From assembly GCF_011044175.1 (NCBI RefSeq), contig NZ_CP049057.1:1875501-1939500 (forward strand): 64,000 nucleotides of DNA. Direction: 5' to 3'. A program made the translations under genes and the position numbers. Numbering within the stretch: the first letter of the stretch is position 1; each line of letters opens with the position of its first letter. The stretch is from Rasiella rasia (lineage in GTDB: Bacteria > Bacteroidota > Bacteroidia > Flavobacteriales > Flavobacteriaceae). Positions 35,582 through 44,203 of this stretch are shown in pieces. A model generated the notes under the pieces. The model saw nothing but the letters and a program-made list of their open reading frames with translations. It was not told the DNA's origin and searched no databases.

Positions 35582-38500
35582 TTGAAAAACCAATTTCTCT
35601 TGAAAAGAAAGACTTTTCTAATACTGTTACTTTTTTTCTCTGTAATAGCAATTGCCCAACAACGCAGATTTGCTCATATTGGGTTACCCGAAGGCCTTCC
35701 CCAAGAAACTGTGCTTTGCATGGCTACAGATAGTTTAGGAATGGTTTGGCTAGGTACTTCAGACGGACTTGTGCGGTACGATGGCACACAATTTCACCTC
35801 CCTTTAGCCGATTCCGAAAGACAGCTAGATGTTGCTGGTTATCGTATTGGAGCTGTTGTCGCTCATAAAGATTATATTTTAGCCGGAACGGGACAAAAAG
35901 GGCTCTTGGCATATCACACTACCAATGAAACCACACAATCTTTAGGAACTAACAACCTAAATTGCACAACAATAGTACCACGAGAAAATGGTTTCTTAGC
36001 CGGATTTTTTAACGGTTCTGTTAGTTATTTCAACGATGCCTTTGAAGAGAACAAACTCAAATTTGAGAATGAAATCCCAAATCGTATAACGACCATGGCA
36101 ACCTATAAAAATTCTCTCTTTATTGGCACAGATGACGGACAATTATTTTACGGGACTTGGAGTGAAAACACAACTTCTGTATATCTTACAAAGGCGGCAC
36201 ATATCACTTCAAAAGTAAATTTTTTAAAAGTACAATCGCAAGAACTGCTAATTGGAACTGCTGAAGGTTTATTTACAATCAATAACATCACTCAACAACC
36301 AACAAAAGTTGAAATTCCATTTTGTGAATCCAAATTTGAAAAGTTGAATATAACAGATGTTGTACAAACAAACAATACAACCTTTATAGCGACCTCATCG
36401 GGTCTGTTTGAATGGACTACAACCACCTGTGCTACACAATATACTTCAGCAGAAAAAAACCATCCATTCCATCTCAACGCAAATGCCATTAACGACTTAC
36501 ACGTAATAAATGAAACTCTTCTAATTGGTCATATTACTTTAGATCTTACAGAGGTAGACCCTCCAACCGTTTTTACGCAACCTACAACCCGATGGAATTT
36601 AGACAATCCGTCTGTATTTGCCATTTGTACGAGCAATCAATATCTATTTTCAGGAACTTCCAGCGGATTGGTGATATCGCTAGTTAATGACCCAACAGTG
36701 TATACGCTATTCCCTAAGTTTCGCATACGCGGAATTACAATAGATTCTGAACAAAACATATGGTTTGTTACTGGACAAGGAGCATATATTATTCCTAAAG
36801 AGGAAATAGATATTTTGAATCCAACATTTATTAACGTTCCTATTTCAGAAGAGCAGTCAAACCGCCTCTCCAGTGGTAACTTACGCAACATTTTTACAGA
36901 TCGTCAAGACAATATATGGATTACAACGTTTAGCCAAGGGTTATGCAAATTTGTGGGTGATATTTCTAATAATGATTTTAGCTTTAGAAGATATGCATAT
37001 AAATCTGATGCTGAAAAATTACCCTCTCCGCTAACGCTTTCTATGTCGCAAGATGAAGACAACAATTATTGGGTTTCCACCCAAAAAGGGCTAAGTAAAA
37101 TGACGTTAGATGAAAATGGAAATGCAAAGTACACTACCTATACTGAGGCCCAAGGTCTTAGCACAAATGGTGTGTTAAGTTCATACGTTTCAAAGAATGG
37201 AACATTGTGGGTTGCTAGCAGGAAAGGGCTTAATAAATACCTTCAAAAAGAAGATCGTTTTGTTTTCTTCGGAAAAAGAGATGGCCTTTCAAATACCTTC
37301 GTATACAATTGTGTAGAAGATTCAGAAAATACGCTCTGGCTTACCACAAATGGAGGACTCTTTCGATTTAATACAACTACAGAACAATTTGCAAATTACC
37401 TACCAAAAGATGGAGTACAGAGTACCGAATTTAATTTAGGAGCTGTTTATAGTGATGAAACTTCAGGAATGCTATACGTTGGAGGAATTTCGGGACTTAA
37501 CGTATACAACCCCAAACGTGTAAATGAGCTCGACAAAGCCTCACCTCTTATATTTACTAGATTAACTAGCAAAGGTGAACCAGTGAGAGCAGGGCTAAAA
37601 GGATCTCATGTTCAAACGGGAGAAGCTAGAGCACCTTTGACATTTAGATATGACGCTTTTCCTATATCGTTAACCTACTCGGCCTTAGATTACAGACCTT
37701 CAAAAAACAACACCTATCAATATCGTTTGCTACCACAGGACAAACAGTGGAATGATCTTACCAACAATCAAGATATTCAACTATTAAATCTCTCTCCTGG
37801 CTCTTATACGTTAGAGTTACGTGGGCTGTCTCGAGGCATCCCTTGGCAGCAGAACGCACTTAGACTACCGCTTAAAATAACGCCACCATGGTACGGCAGC
37901 AACTTAGCGTATTTAATATACGGCTTGCTTATAGCTAGCATCATCTTTATTTACTACCGTATTAGCCTGCAGCGAAAATTAGCAGGAGAAGAAGCCAAAA
38001 GATTACAAGATTTAGACAATCTTAAAACACGATTCATCACAAATATTACTCATGAGTTTCGAACACCACTAACCATCATTTTAGGGTATATAGACAACTT
38101 AAAACAAAAAATCAACACACAAGCAGACCAAAAAGAAGACTTGCAAATTATTGAGAACAATAGTAGCAATCTATTACATCTTGTAAACCAGATGTTAGAT
38201 TTTGCTAAATTGGAAAAAGGGCGTTTACATATTAATTATCAAAAAGCCGACATTGTAGCTTTTGCCAGATTAATCACCAATACGTTTCACAACTCGGCTC
38301 AAGAAATGGGCATTGAACTAGTGTTTAAAAGTAATTTTGATAATACAATCATAGATTTTGACTCTGAAAAAGTTAGACAGGTTCTTTCAAACTTGATTAG
38401 CAATAGTATAAAATTTACTGAAAAAGGAAGGGTTTCGGTATTTCTGTCTGAGCAGGAAAAACAGTATACCATTTCGGTTAAAGATACAGGGCGAGGAATT

Positions 38501-39544
38501 TCAGAAGAAGAGCAACTAGCTGTTTTTGAACGTTTTTATCAAGTAGAAAATAATAGCTTTAAAGTTTCACAAGGAACTGGTGTTGGCTTGGCGCTTACAA
38601 AAGAGCTCGTTCAATTAATGAATGGCACCATACAAGTAAAATCTGCACCCGACATAGGAACCACATTTACTATAACGCTACCCATAACCCGTCTTGCAAG
38701 CGAAGCCGAGTTTGAACTAAAGGCAACTAGTAACACAAACGCCATTGAAATACCCGAATTCGAACAAACTAAAGTTTCCGAAGAAGCACAGATTGTTTTA
38801 GTAGTAGAAAACAATCCAGACATGTCTCGCTATATTGGCAGCTGCTTACAGCCCTATTTTAAGGTACTCTTCGCCTCTAATGGGCAAGAAGGGCTCGCTA
38901 CGGCAACAGAGCGAACTCCAGATATTATAATAAGTGATGTTATGATGCCTGTGTTAGACGGGTTCCAGATGACCACAAAGCTTCAACAACAAGAAACAAC
39001 AAATCATATTCCTATAATTTTACTTACATCAAAAGCCACTCAAGCCGATAAATTAGAAGGGTTAGATAGTGGCGCCGATGCGTACTTAACGAAACCTTTT
39101 CAGAAGCAAGAATTACTGGTAAGGATGAATAAGCTTATTGCAAAGAGAAGAATGCTTCAGGAAAAGTATGCATTAAAAACATTTCTTGAACCTAGAATAA
39201 AAACAACAACGCCTACAGATAAAAACGAGGTGTTCTTACAAAAAACTGTTACCCTTATTCAAGAGCATCTAGAAGATTCTGAGTTCGGTTCAAAACAACT
39301 CGCTGAGACGTTGGCTTTGAGTGAGTCTCAACTCTACCGAAAACTAAAAGCCATAACCAATACCTCTACTGCCCTATTTATACGTTCGGTTCGTTTAGAA
39401 AAGGCAAAAGAGCTACTGTGTAACACTACTAAAAACATATCTGAAATTGCCTACGAAACAGGGTTTAACGACCCAAATTGGTTCGGAAAAGTTTTTAAAG
39501 AGGCATACGGTTCCACACCCACCGAAACACAGAAACAGCAGTAA
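35582..39544 (+). CDS. Hybrid two-component system sensor/regulator (Reg_prop, Y_Y_Y, HisKA, REC, AraC)
   Basis: 1320 residues. A signal peptide/anchor (about 1-25) leads into a periplasmic Reg_prop double propeller ('GLPQETVLCMATDSLGMVWLG', 'IWITTFSQGL', 'LWLTTNGGLFRF'), a Y_Y_Y domain ('ISLTYSALDY'), one transmembrane helix near 780, a HisKA box with H824 (THEFRTPL), HATPase (NLISNSIKF, DTGRGIS, GTGVGLAL), a receiver domain with D1119 (ISDVMMP) and a C-terminal AraC DNA-binding domain. The start is a TTG at 35582; no ATG would keep the signal sequence. Such regulators normally sit beside SusC/SusD glycan loci, but none is present; the next gene is a repeat surface protein. Confidence 0.93.
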   Translation: MKNQFLLKRKTFLILLLFFSVIAIAQQRRFAHIGLPEGLPQETVLCMATDSLGMVWLGTSDGLVRYDGTQFHLPLADSERQLDVAGYRIGAVVAHKDYILAGTGQKGLLAYHTTNETTQSLGTNNLNCTTIVPRENGFLAGFFNGSVSYFNDAFEENKLKFENEIPNRITTMATYKNSLFIGTDDGQLFYGTWSENTTSVYLTKAAHITSKVNFLKVQSQELLIGTAEGLFTINNITQQPTKVEIPFCESKFEKLNITDVVQTNNTTFIATSSGLFEWTTTTCATQYTSAEKNHPFHLNANAINDLHVINETLLIGHITLDLTEVDPPTVFTQPTTRWNLDNPSVFAICTSNQYLFSGTSSGLVISLVNDPTVYTLFPKFRIRGITIDSEQNIWFVTGQGAYIIPKEEIDILNPTFINVPISEEQSNRLSSGNLRNIFTDRQDNIWITTFSQGLCKFVGDISNNDFSFRRYAYKSDAEKLPSPLTLSMSQDEDNNYWVSTQKGLSKMTLDENGNAKYTTYTEAQGLSTNGVLSSYVSKNGTLWVASRKGLNKYLQKEDRFVFFGKRDGLSNTFVYNCVEDSENTLWLTTNGGLFRFNTTTEQFANYLPKDGVQSTEFNLGAVYSDETSGMLYVGGISGLNVYNPKRVNELDKASPLIFTRLTSKGEPVRAGLKGSHVQTGEARAPLTFRYDAFPISLTYSALDYRPSKNNTYQYRLLPQDKQWNDLTNNQDIQLLNLSPGSYTLELRGLSRGIPWQQNALRLPLKITPPWYGSNLAYLIYGLLIASIIFIYYRISLQRKLAGEEAKRLQDLDNLKTRFITNITHEFRTPLTIILGYIDNLKQKINTQADQKEDLQIIENNSSNLLHLVNQMLDFAKLEKGRLHINYQKADIVAFARLITNTFHNSAQEMGIELVFKSNFDNTIIDFDSEKVRQVLSNLISNSIKFTEKGRVSVFLSEQEKQYTISVKDTGRGISEEEQLAVFERFYQVENNSFKVSQGTGVGLALTKELVQLMNGTIQVKSAPDIGTTFTITLPITRLASEAEFELKATSNTNAIEIPEFEQTKVSEEAQIVLVVENNPDMSRYIGSCLQPYFKVLFASNGQEGLATATERTPDIIISDVMMPVLDGFQMTTKLQQQETTNHIPIILLTSKATQADKLEGLDSGADAYLTKPFQKQELLVRMNKLIAKRRMLQEKYALKTFLEPRIKTTTPTDKNEVFLQKTVTLIQEHLEDSEFGSKQLAETLALSESQLYRKLKAITNTSTALFIRSVRLEKAKELLCNTTKNISEIAYETGFNDPNWFGKVFKEAYGSTPTETQKQQ

Positions 39545-39567
39545 AATGAACCCTTCACGTTAGCATT

Positions 39568-39632
39568 GCAAAAATACTCCTTGTATTTGCAGAAATACTC
39601 TTCATTCTTTTTTTGACTTCAAACTAGGTTTG
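39568..39632 (+). promoter_or_regulatory. Candidate AraC-type operator and -7 box before the first repeat-protein gene
   Basis: GCAAAAATACTCCTT (39568-39582) and GCAGAAATACTCTTC (39589-39603) are direct repeats, 12 of 15 bases equal, starting exactly 21 bp apart. A TAGGTTTG -7 box follows at 39625-39632 without a good -33 element, as expected for an activated promoter. The region lies between the hybrid regulator and the gene at 39736. Confidence 0.5.
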
Positions 39633-39735
39633 TACTGTAATACTACAACACCTTTTTTTGCTCCCAAAGCTAAATTAGAATGCTACTACCTTAACCTATC
39701 AATGCATTGGCTTTATCTAAATTAAATGTAAGAAG

Positions 39736-42700
39736 ATGAAAACATTGTATTTCTTATTGGCGACTATTTTAATCGTCACAAACACAATCGCTCAAGTTGG
39801 AATTAATAACACCGACCCAAAAGCAATTTTAGACATTAGCAGCAGCAATGTAGCAACACCCGCCAATACAGATGGCTTGCTTATTCCGCGAATTGATGAA
39901 TTTCCTGTAACAAATCCAGGAGCAGATCAAGATGGTATGATGGTTTTTGCTACTGGAAATGGTACGCCAAGCAAAGGGTTTTATTATTGGAATCAAACCA
40001 CCACAGCATGGGTCTCTGTAACTGGTGCTGGTGGTGACGACGATTGGTATGAAATAGGTGGCACCACAGCGCCAGACAATATAATTGACGACCAATATAC
40101 CCTGGGCAAGCTAAAGATTGGTCAAAATTCTGCAGCCAACGCTTCATTAGACATATACGATTGGAACGAAAGTAATAGAAATGGTCTTCTTATCACACGT
40201 AATTTAGTTACACCGAGTTCATTTGGCCAACTAAGTGGTTTTACATCCACAGTTATAGGTTCAAGCACCGATAACTATACGTCAATCCGTGGTGAGTTAA
40301 TGGGAACGCCTAGTGTAAACACACATACTTTCTACGGGTTAAATACAACAGCTCCTTCTTCTGGTGTTACGTACCAATTGTACGGCATATTTAGTTCGAA
40401 TGGGGGTTCTGGTAACCTTGTGGGAAATGAAATCGCTTTTAACACTGCAACGATTACCAATACAGGAGACAAGTCTGGTTTTAGAACCACCATCTCGCCC
40501 AGTTTATCTGGTACGCATTACGGTATGTATTCAAATGTAACGAGTGCTACTGGTTATGCTGCTTATTTTATAGGACGTACATCTCTGGGCAACTCTGGCG
40601 CTAACCGATACCTAATGCCTGCCACAGATGGAACAATAGGGCAGGTTATGACAACTGATGGGTCTGGACAACTAAGCTTCACGACACCAACAATAGGTGC
40701 AGAAAAAATTGATGATTTACTCGATGGTAAAAGTGATAACGATGGCTCAGATGATGGATCTTCAATTTTCTTAGGAGTAAATGCGGGTAATTTAGACGAC
40801 AGCAGCGCCAATGCCAATATTGGAATAGGCTACGCCGCTCTTGAAGACAATATCACTGGCACTTTAAATGTAGCGGTAGGTTGGGGTAGTTTGAGAGAAA
40901 ATACAGGGAATTCCAACACCGCTCTTGGTTACTTAAGCGCTGGAGGTAATACTTCAGGTACTGGAAACACCGCTATAGGTAGAAATGCATTGTTGAACAA
41001 TATCACTGGAAATAATAATACTTCATTAGGATTCTTTGCTGGATATTTAAATGCTGGATCTGGTAGTGTTTTTGTAGGTACAAATGCTGGATTTAATCAT
41101 AGTACTGGAGATAATATACTTTATATTGAAAATACCGATGCCGATGCTAATAATGCCTTAATCTACGGTGAGTTTGGAGCAGACAACTCGACTACCGGCA
41201 ACGTGTTACGAACAAATTCTGAGTTTCAAATAGGAAATCCGGCTACAACAGGATTTGCCTTTCCAACAACAGACGGAAGTGCAAACCAAGTATTAACAAC
41301 CGATGGAGCTGGAAACCTGTCATTTACTGCCCCATCAAGTGGCGATGAGGATTGGCTTACTACCCCAGGAAGCAATCCCGTTACGAGTAACACACAAGAT
41401 ATCTATACCTCTGGCAAAGTTGCCATTGGCGGAACAACTATAAGTGCCGATTTCAACATCTATCATAATGAAATCGCAGATGGTTCGGCAGATATAGTAC
41501 AATATAATGAGGTTAGTAACTCTGGAAACGACGATAAAACTATTATTCGCAATGTATTCGGTGCTGCAGGGGCTGGTGATAACACCGCAATTTACAATGA
41601 TCTTATTGGGAATGGAAGCGGCACCTATTACGGAATGTTTAATAGGTCGTATGCCGCGGTGACGGGTGACATTTATGGAGTGTCGAATTCAATTACCGCA
41701 ACAGGGGGTGGTAATCATTACGGAATATATAACCTTTTAAATGGTTCTGGCAATGGCGAAAAGTACGGTGCTTATAACTCTTTTTCAAGCACAGGAACAG
41801 GAACCAAATATGGAACGTACACAAACATTTCTCCCACGGCAGGAGGTACTCATTATGGAATCTATGCAGACGTTACAAAATCGGGAAGCTATGCAGGATA
41901 CTTTTTGGGAGGAGTATCTATTGGAACGACCACAGGGAATAATTACATCATGCCTACCTCAAGAGGAAACAACGGAGATGTGATACAGACTGATGCCGCT
42001 GGAAACTTAAGCTGGGTAAACCCGACCACAATTGGAGATGGAGTAGGTGCAGAAAAAATTGATGATCTTACCGATGGAAAGTCTGATAACGATGGAACGC
42101 AAGACGGTTCTTCTATTTTCTTAGGAATTGATGCTGGCATGGCAGATAACAGTACAGATAATAAAAATATAGGAATAGGGTTTCGCGCCATGACTGCAAA
42201 TACAGATGGAGAAAGAAATGTTGGAATTGGATATTTTTCACTTCTTAACAACACCATAGGAGACGGAAATATAGCAATTGGAGACACTGCGCTTATTGGC
42301 AATACTTCAGGTAATAATAATACGGCACTAGGTGCATCTACTTTAGCAGCCAATTCAACGGGAGACCATAATATTGCGATTGGCACAACCGCAATGTGGC
42401 GTAATACAACCGGAACTAGAAATATAGGTTTAGGGAATGTTGCCTTATTTGATAATACCACAGGCTCAGATAATATTGCACTGGGTTATAGATCGTTATA
42501 CAACCTTACTACCGGGAACGAAAACATTGCGATAGGTGCTGAAGCTGGTATGACGAATACTACGGGCATTGGCAACGTGTACCTTGGCACCAATGCGGGG
42601 AGATCACATATTGGTAATAACACATTATGGATCGAGAATACAAATGCCAATGCAGATAATGCTTTAATTTATGGTGAATTTGACAATGATATTCTAAGAA

Positions 42701-43992
42701 CCAATGGCGAGCTACAAATTGGCAATCCAACGGGAACGGGATATGCGTTCCCTACTACAGATGGCACCAATGGGCAGGTAATGACAACCAACGGATCTGG
42801 TGCTATTTCGTTTCAAACAATTGCAGGCGATGGCGACACACAAAACACGTTAGACCAAGCCTACGATGAAGGCGGTGCTGGTGCGGGGCGTACCATAACG
42901 GCAAACGATGGCGCGGTTACAATCGCAGGTCAAGATGGTTTTACGGTAACAGGAGCCATAAACAACGGTGACGCAATAGCCGTTAGCGGAGCAGGATCTC
43001 GTATGTTTTATAATCCGCGTACGTCTAGTTTTCGTGCTGGTACCGTTAACAGTACGCAATGGAATTCGGTTAACTTAGGTACTAACTCAGTGGCGTTTGG
43101 AAATAGCACTATTGCATCGGGCGCTTCAAGTGCATCTTTAGGTAGCGGAAATACTAGTTCAGGAACTGGAAGTTTCACTTCTGGATATAACAATATAGCC
43201 TCTGGAGGCTATAGCGTAGCCATAAATGAAGCCAACATAGCGTCTGGAGTAAATAGTTTTACCCAAGGATTTAGCAATACGGCTGCAGCCACAGCAAGTG
43301 CAGCCATGGGGTTACAAAATAATGCGCCTTCCTGGGGAGAGATGACCGTAGGCACCAATGCAACAACGTATTCCGCAACCAGCACTACATCATGGACTGG
43401 AACAGATCGTGTATTTACCGTTGGTAATGGGGCATCTCCTGGAACACGAAGCAATGCGCTCACAATTTATAAAAATGGAGAAGTAAATATTAACGACGCG
43501 TATTCGTTACCCACCGCAGATGGTACTAGCGGACAAGTAATGACAACAGATGGTGCTGGAACTGTTTCATTTGTCGATCTTCCAACAAAGGCAAGAGCTC
43601 GCATTACTTTAGCTGCAAATCAGATAGAAACGGGGGGAGGTATCACTAAAGTGAACTTCGATACTGAAGATTTTGATATAGGAAATAATTTTAACCTCGC
43701 AACAGATGTCTTTGAAGTACCAGCAGATGGTATTTATCGAGTACATTCACAAATTAGCATGAATACTTCTACGGCTACAGGAACTTACGATGTGCGTATT
43801 AGAGTAGATGGGGCTCAAGTTAGAAGAACTGCGTTTGACCATCCAGGTGCTGGCGCAGTCATTCGTCAATGTACAAGCTTGTTGGAGCTAACCGCTGGGC
43901 AAACTATAGACATTGCTTTCCTAAGACCAACGGCAGGTGCAACAATCAACATGAACGGTGCTCTTAGTTATTTTGAAATTGAACAACTATAA
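39736..43992 (+). CDS. Surface repeat protein 1: 17-residue repeat arrays and C1q/TNF-like C-terminus
   Basis: 1418 residues. Signal peptide (to about 'TNTIAQ'), then the shared N-terminal module 'VGINNTDPKAILDIS...GLLIPRIDEFP'. Two arrays of a 17-residue repeat, N-[TIV]-[AGS]-[ILV]-G-x4-L-x2-N-x2-G-x2, lie at about residues 361-450 and 811-950; each is introduced by 'EKIDDL..GKSDNDG..DGSSIFLG' and closed by 'NTDADANNALIYGEF'-like sequence. A further region with 'ASGASSASLGSGNTSSGTGS' resembles the 14-residue head repeats of trimeric adhesins. The last 140 residues look like a C1q/TNF jelly-roll ('VFEVPADGIYRVHSQI'). No T9SS sorting domain is evident. Probably an exported fibrous protein; ligand unknown. 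Confidence 0.82.
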   Translation: MKTLYFLLATILIVTNTIAQVGINNTDPKAILDISSSNVATPANTDGLLIPRIDEFPVTNPGADQDGMMVFATGNGTPSKGFYYWNQTTTAWVSVTGAGGDDDWYEIGGTTAPDNIIDDQYTLGKLKIGQNSAANASLDIYDWNESNRNGLLITRNLVTPSSFGQLSGFTSTVIGSSTDNYTSIRGELMGTPSVNTHTFYGLNTTAPSSGVTYQLYGIFSSNGGSGNLVGNEIAFNTATITNTGDKSGFRTTISPSLSGTHYGMYSNVTSATGYAAYFIGRTSLGNSGANRYLMPATDGTIGQVMTTDGSGQLSFTTPTIGAEKIDDLLDGKSDNDGSDDGSSIFLGVNAGNLDDSSANANIGIGYAALEDNITGTLNVAVGWGSLRENTGNSNTALGYLSAGGNTSGTGNTAIGRNALLNNITGNNNTSLGFFAGYLNAGSGSVFVGTNAGFNHSTGDNILYIENTDADANNALIYGEFGADNSTTGNVLRTNSEFQIGNPATTGFAFPTTDGSANQVLTTDGAGNLSFTAPSSGDEDWLTTPGSNPVTSNTQDIYTSGKVAIGGTTISADFNIYHNEIADGSADIVQYNEVSNSGNDDKTIIRNVFGAAGAGDNTAIYNDLIGNGSGTYYGMFNRSYAAVTGDIYGVSNSITATGGGNHYGIYNLLNGSGNGEKYGAYNSFSSTGTGTKYGTYTNISPTAGGTHYGIYADVTKSGSYAGYFLGGVSIGTTTGNNYIMPTSRGNNGDVIQTDAAGNLSWVNPTTIGDGVGAEKIDDLTDGKSDNDGTQDGSSIFLGIDAGMADNSTDNKNIGIGFRAMTANTDGERNVGIGYFSLLNNTIGDGNIAIGDTALIGNTSGNNNTALGASTLAANSTGDHNIAIGTTAMWRNTTGTRNIGLGNVALFDNTTGSDNIALGYRSLYNLTTGNENIAIGAEAGMTNTTGIGNVYLGTNAGRSHIGNNTLWIENTNANADNALIYGEFDNDILRTNGELQIGNPTGTGYAFPTTDGTNGQVMTTNGSGAISFQTIAGDGDTQNTLDQAYDEGGAGAGRTITANDGAVTIAGQDGFTVTGAINNGDAIAVSGAGSRMFYNPRTSSFRAGTVNSTQWNSVNLGTNSVAFGNSTIASGASSASLGSGNTSSGTGSFTSGYNNIASGGYSVAINEANIASGVNSFTQGFSNTAAATASAAMGLQNNAPSWGEMTVGTNATTYSATSTTSWTGTDRVFTVGNGASPGTRSNALTIYKNGEVNINDAYSLPTADGTSGQVMTTDGAGTVSFVDLPTKARARITLAANQIETGGGITKVNFDTEDFDIGNNFNLATDVFEVPADGIYRVHSQISMNTSTATGTYDVRIRVDGAQVRRTAFDHPGAGAVIRQCTSLLELTAGQTIDIAFLRPTAGATINMNGALSYFEIEQL
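40816..41095 (+). repeat. 17-residue repeat array, first in surface protein 1
   Basis: About five coding repeats of 51 bp (one of 48 bp), translating to units such as NTAIGRNALLNNITGNN. The array ends in the variant SVFVGTNAG cap. Confidence 0.85.
42166..42588 (+). repeat. 17-residue repeat array, second in surface protein 1
   Basis: Eight consecutive units of exactly 51 bp with no insertion or deletion, beginning NIGIGFRAMTANTDGER and ending with NVYLG at 42574. DNA identity between units is modest, so selection keeps the protein pattern rather than recent copying. Confidence 0.9.
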
Positions 43993-44016
43993 GTAATTCG
44001 TATGAAAATTAAATCT

Positions 44017-44046
44017 AAAACCACCTTTTCTTAAGGTGGTTTTTTC
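44017..44046 (+). terminator. Rho-independent terminator after surface repeat protein 1
   Basis: AAAACCACCTT, a short loop TTTTC-like, then AAGGTGGTTTT and further T residues, about 25 bases after the stop codon. Confidence 0.85.
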
Positions 44047-44078
44047 CTTTCTATGAAATCCGCTAATTTTTAAACTCC

Positions 44079-44121
44079 ATGAAATCATATAGGTTTCATA
44101 CAACTACGTACTGTAGGTTTG
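44079..44121 (+). promoter_or_regulatory. Promoter region of surface repeat protein 2, sharing an 18-bp element with the hybrid regulator promoter
   Basis: ATGAAATCATATAGGTTT (44079-44096) differs at one base from 35475-35492. A TAGGTTTG -7 box follows at 44114-44121, 24 bp after the upstream TAGGTTT, the same spacing as at the hybrid regulator. Transcription would begin near 44128. Confidence 0.5.
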
Positions 44122-44203
44122 TAGTCCCTAGAAATCTACATACTTTCCTACTTCTTGCTACGGTTTTGAAATTTTGCCTTTGTAGGCTCAAAAACGTTAA
44201 CGT

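Noticed and set aside
41943-42461. A 172-codon minus-strand open frame inside surface protein 1
   Set aside because: It is the antisense shadow of the 51-bp repeat array; periodic codons in the sense frame keep the opposite frame open. Its sequence is only a translated repeat without independent features.
40816-42588. 51-bp periodic DNA as a CRISPR or intergenic satellite array
   Set aside because: The repeats are inside an open reading frame, vary at the DNA level and have no spacers.
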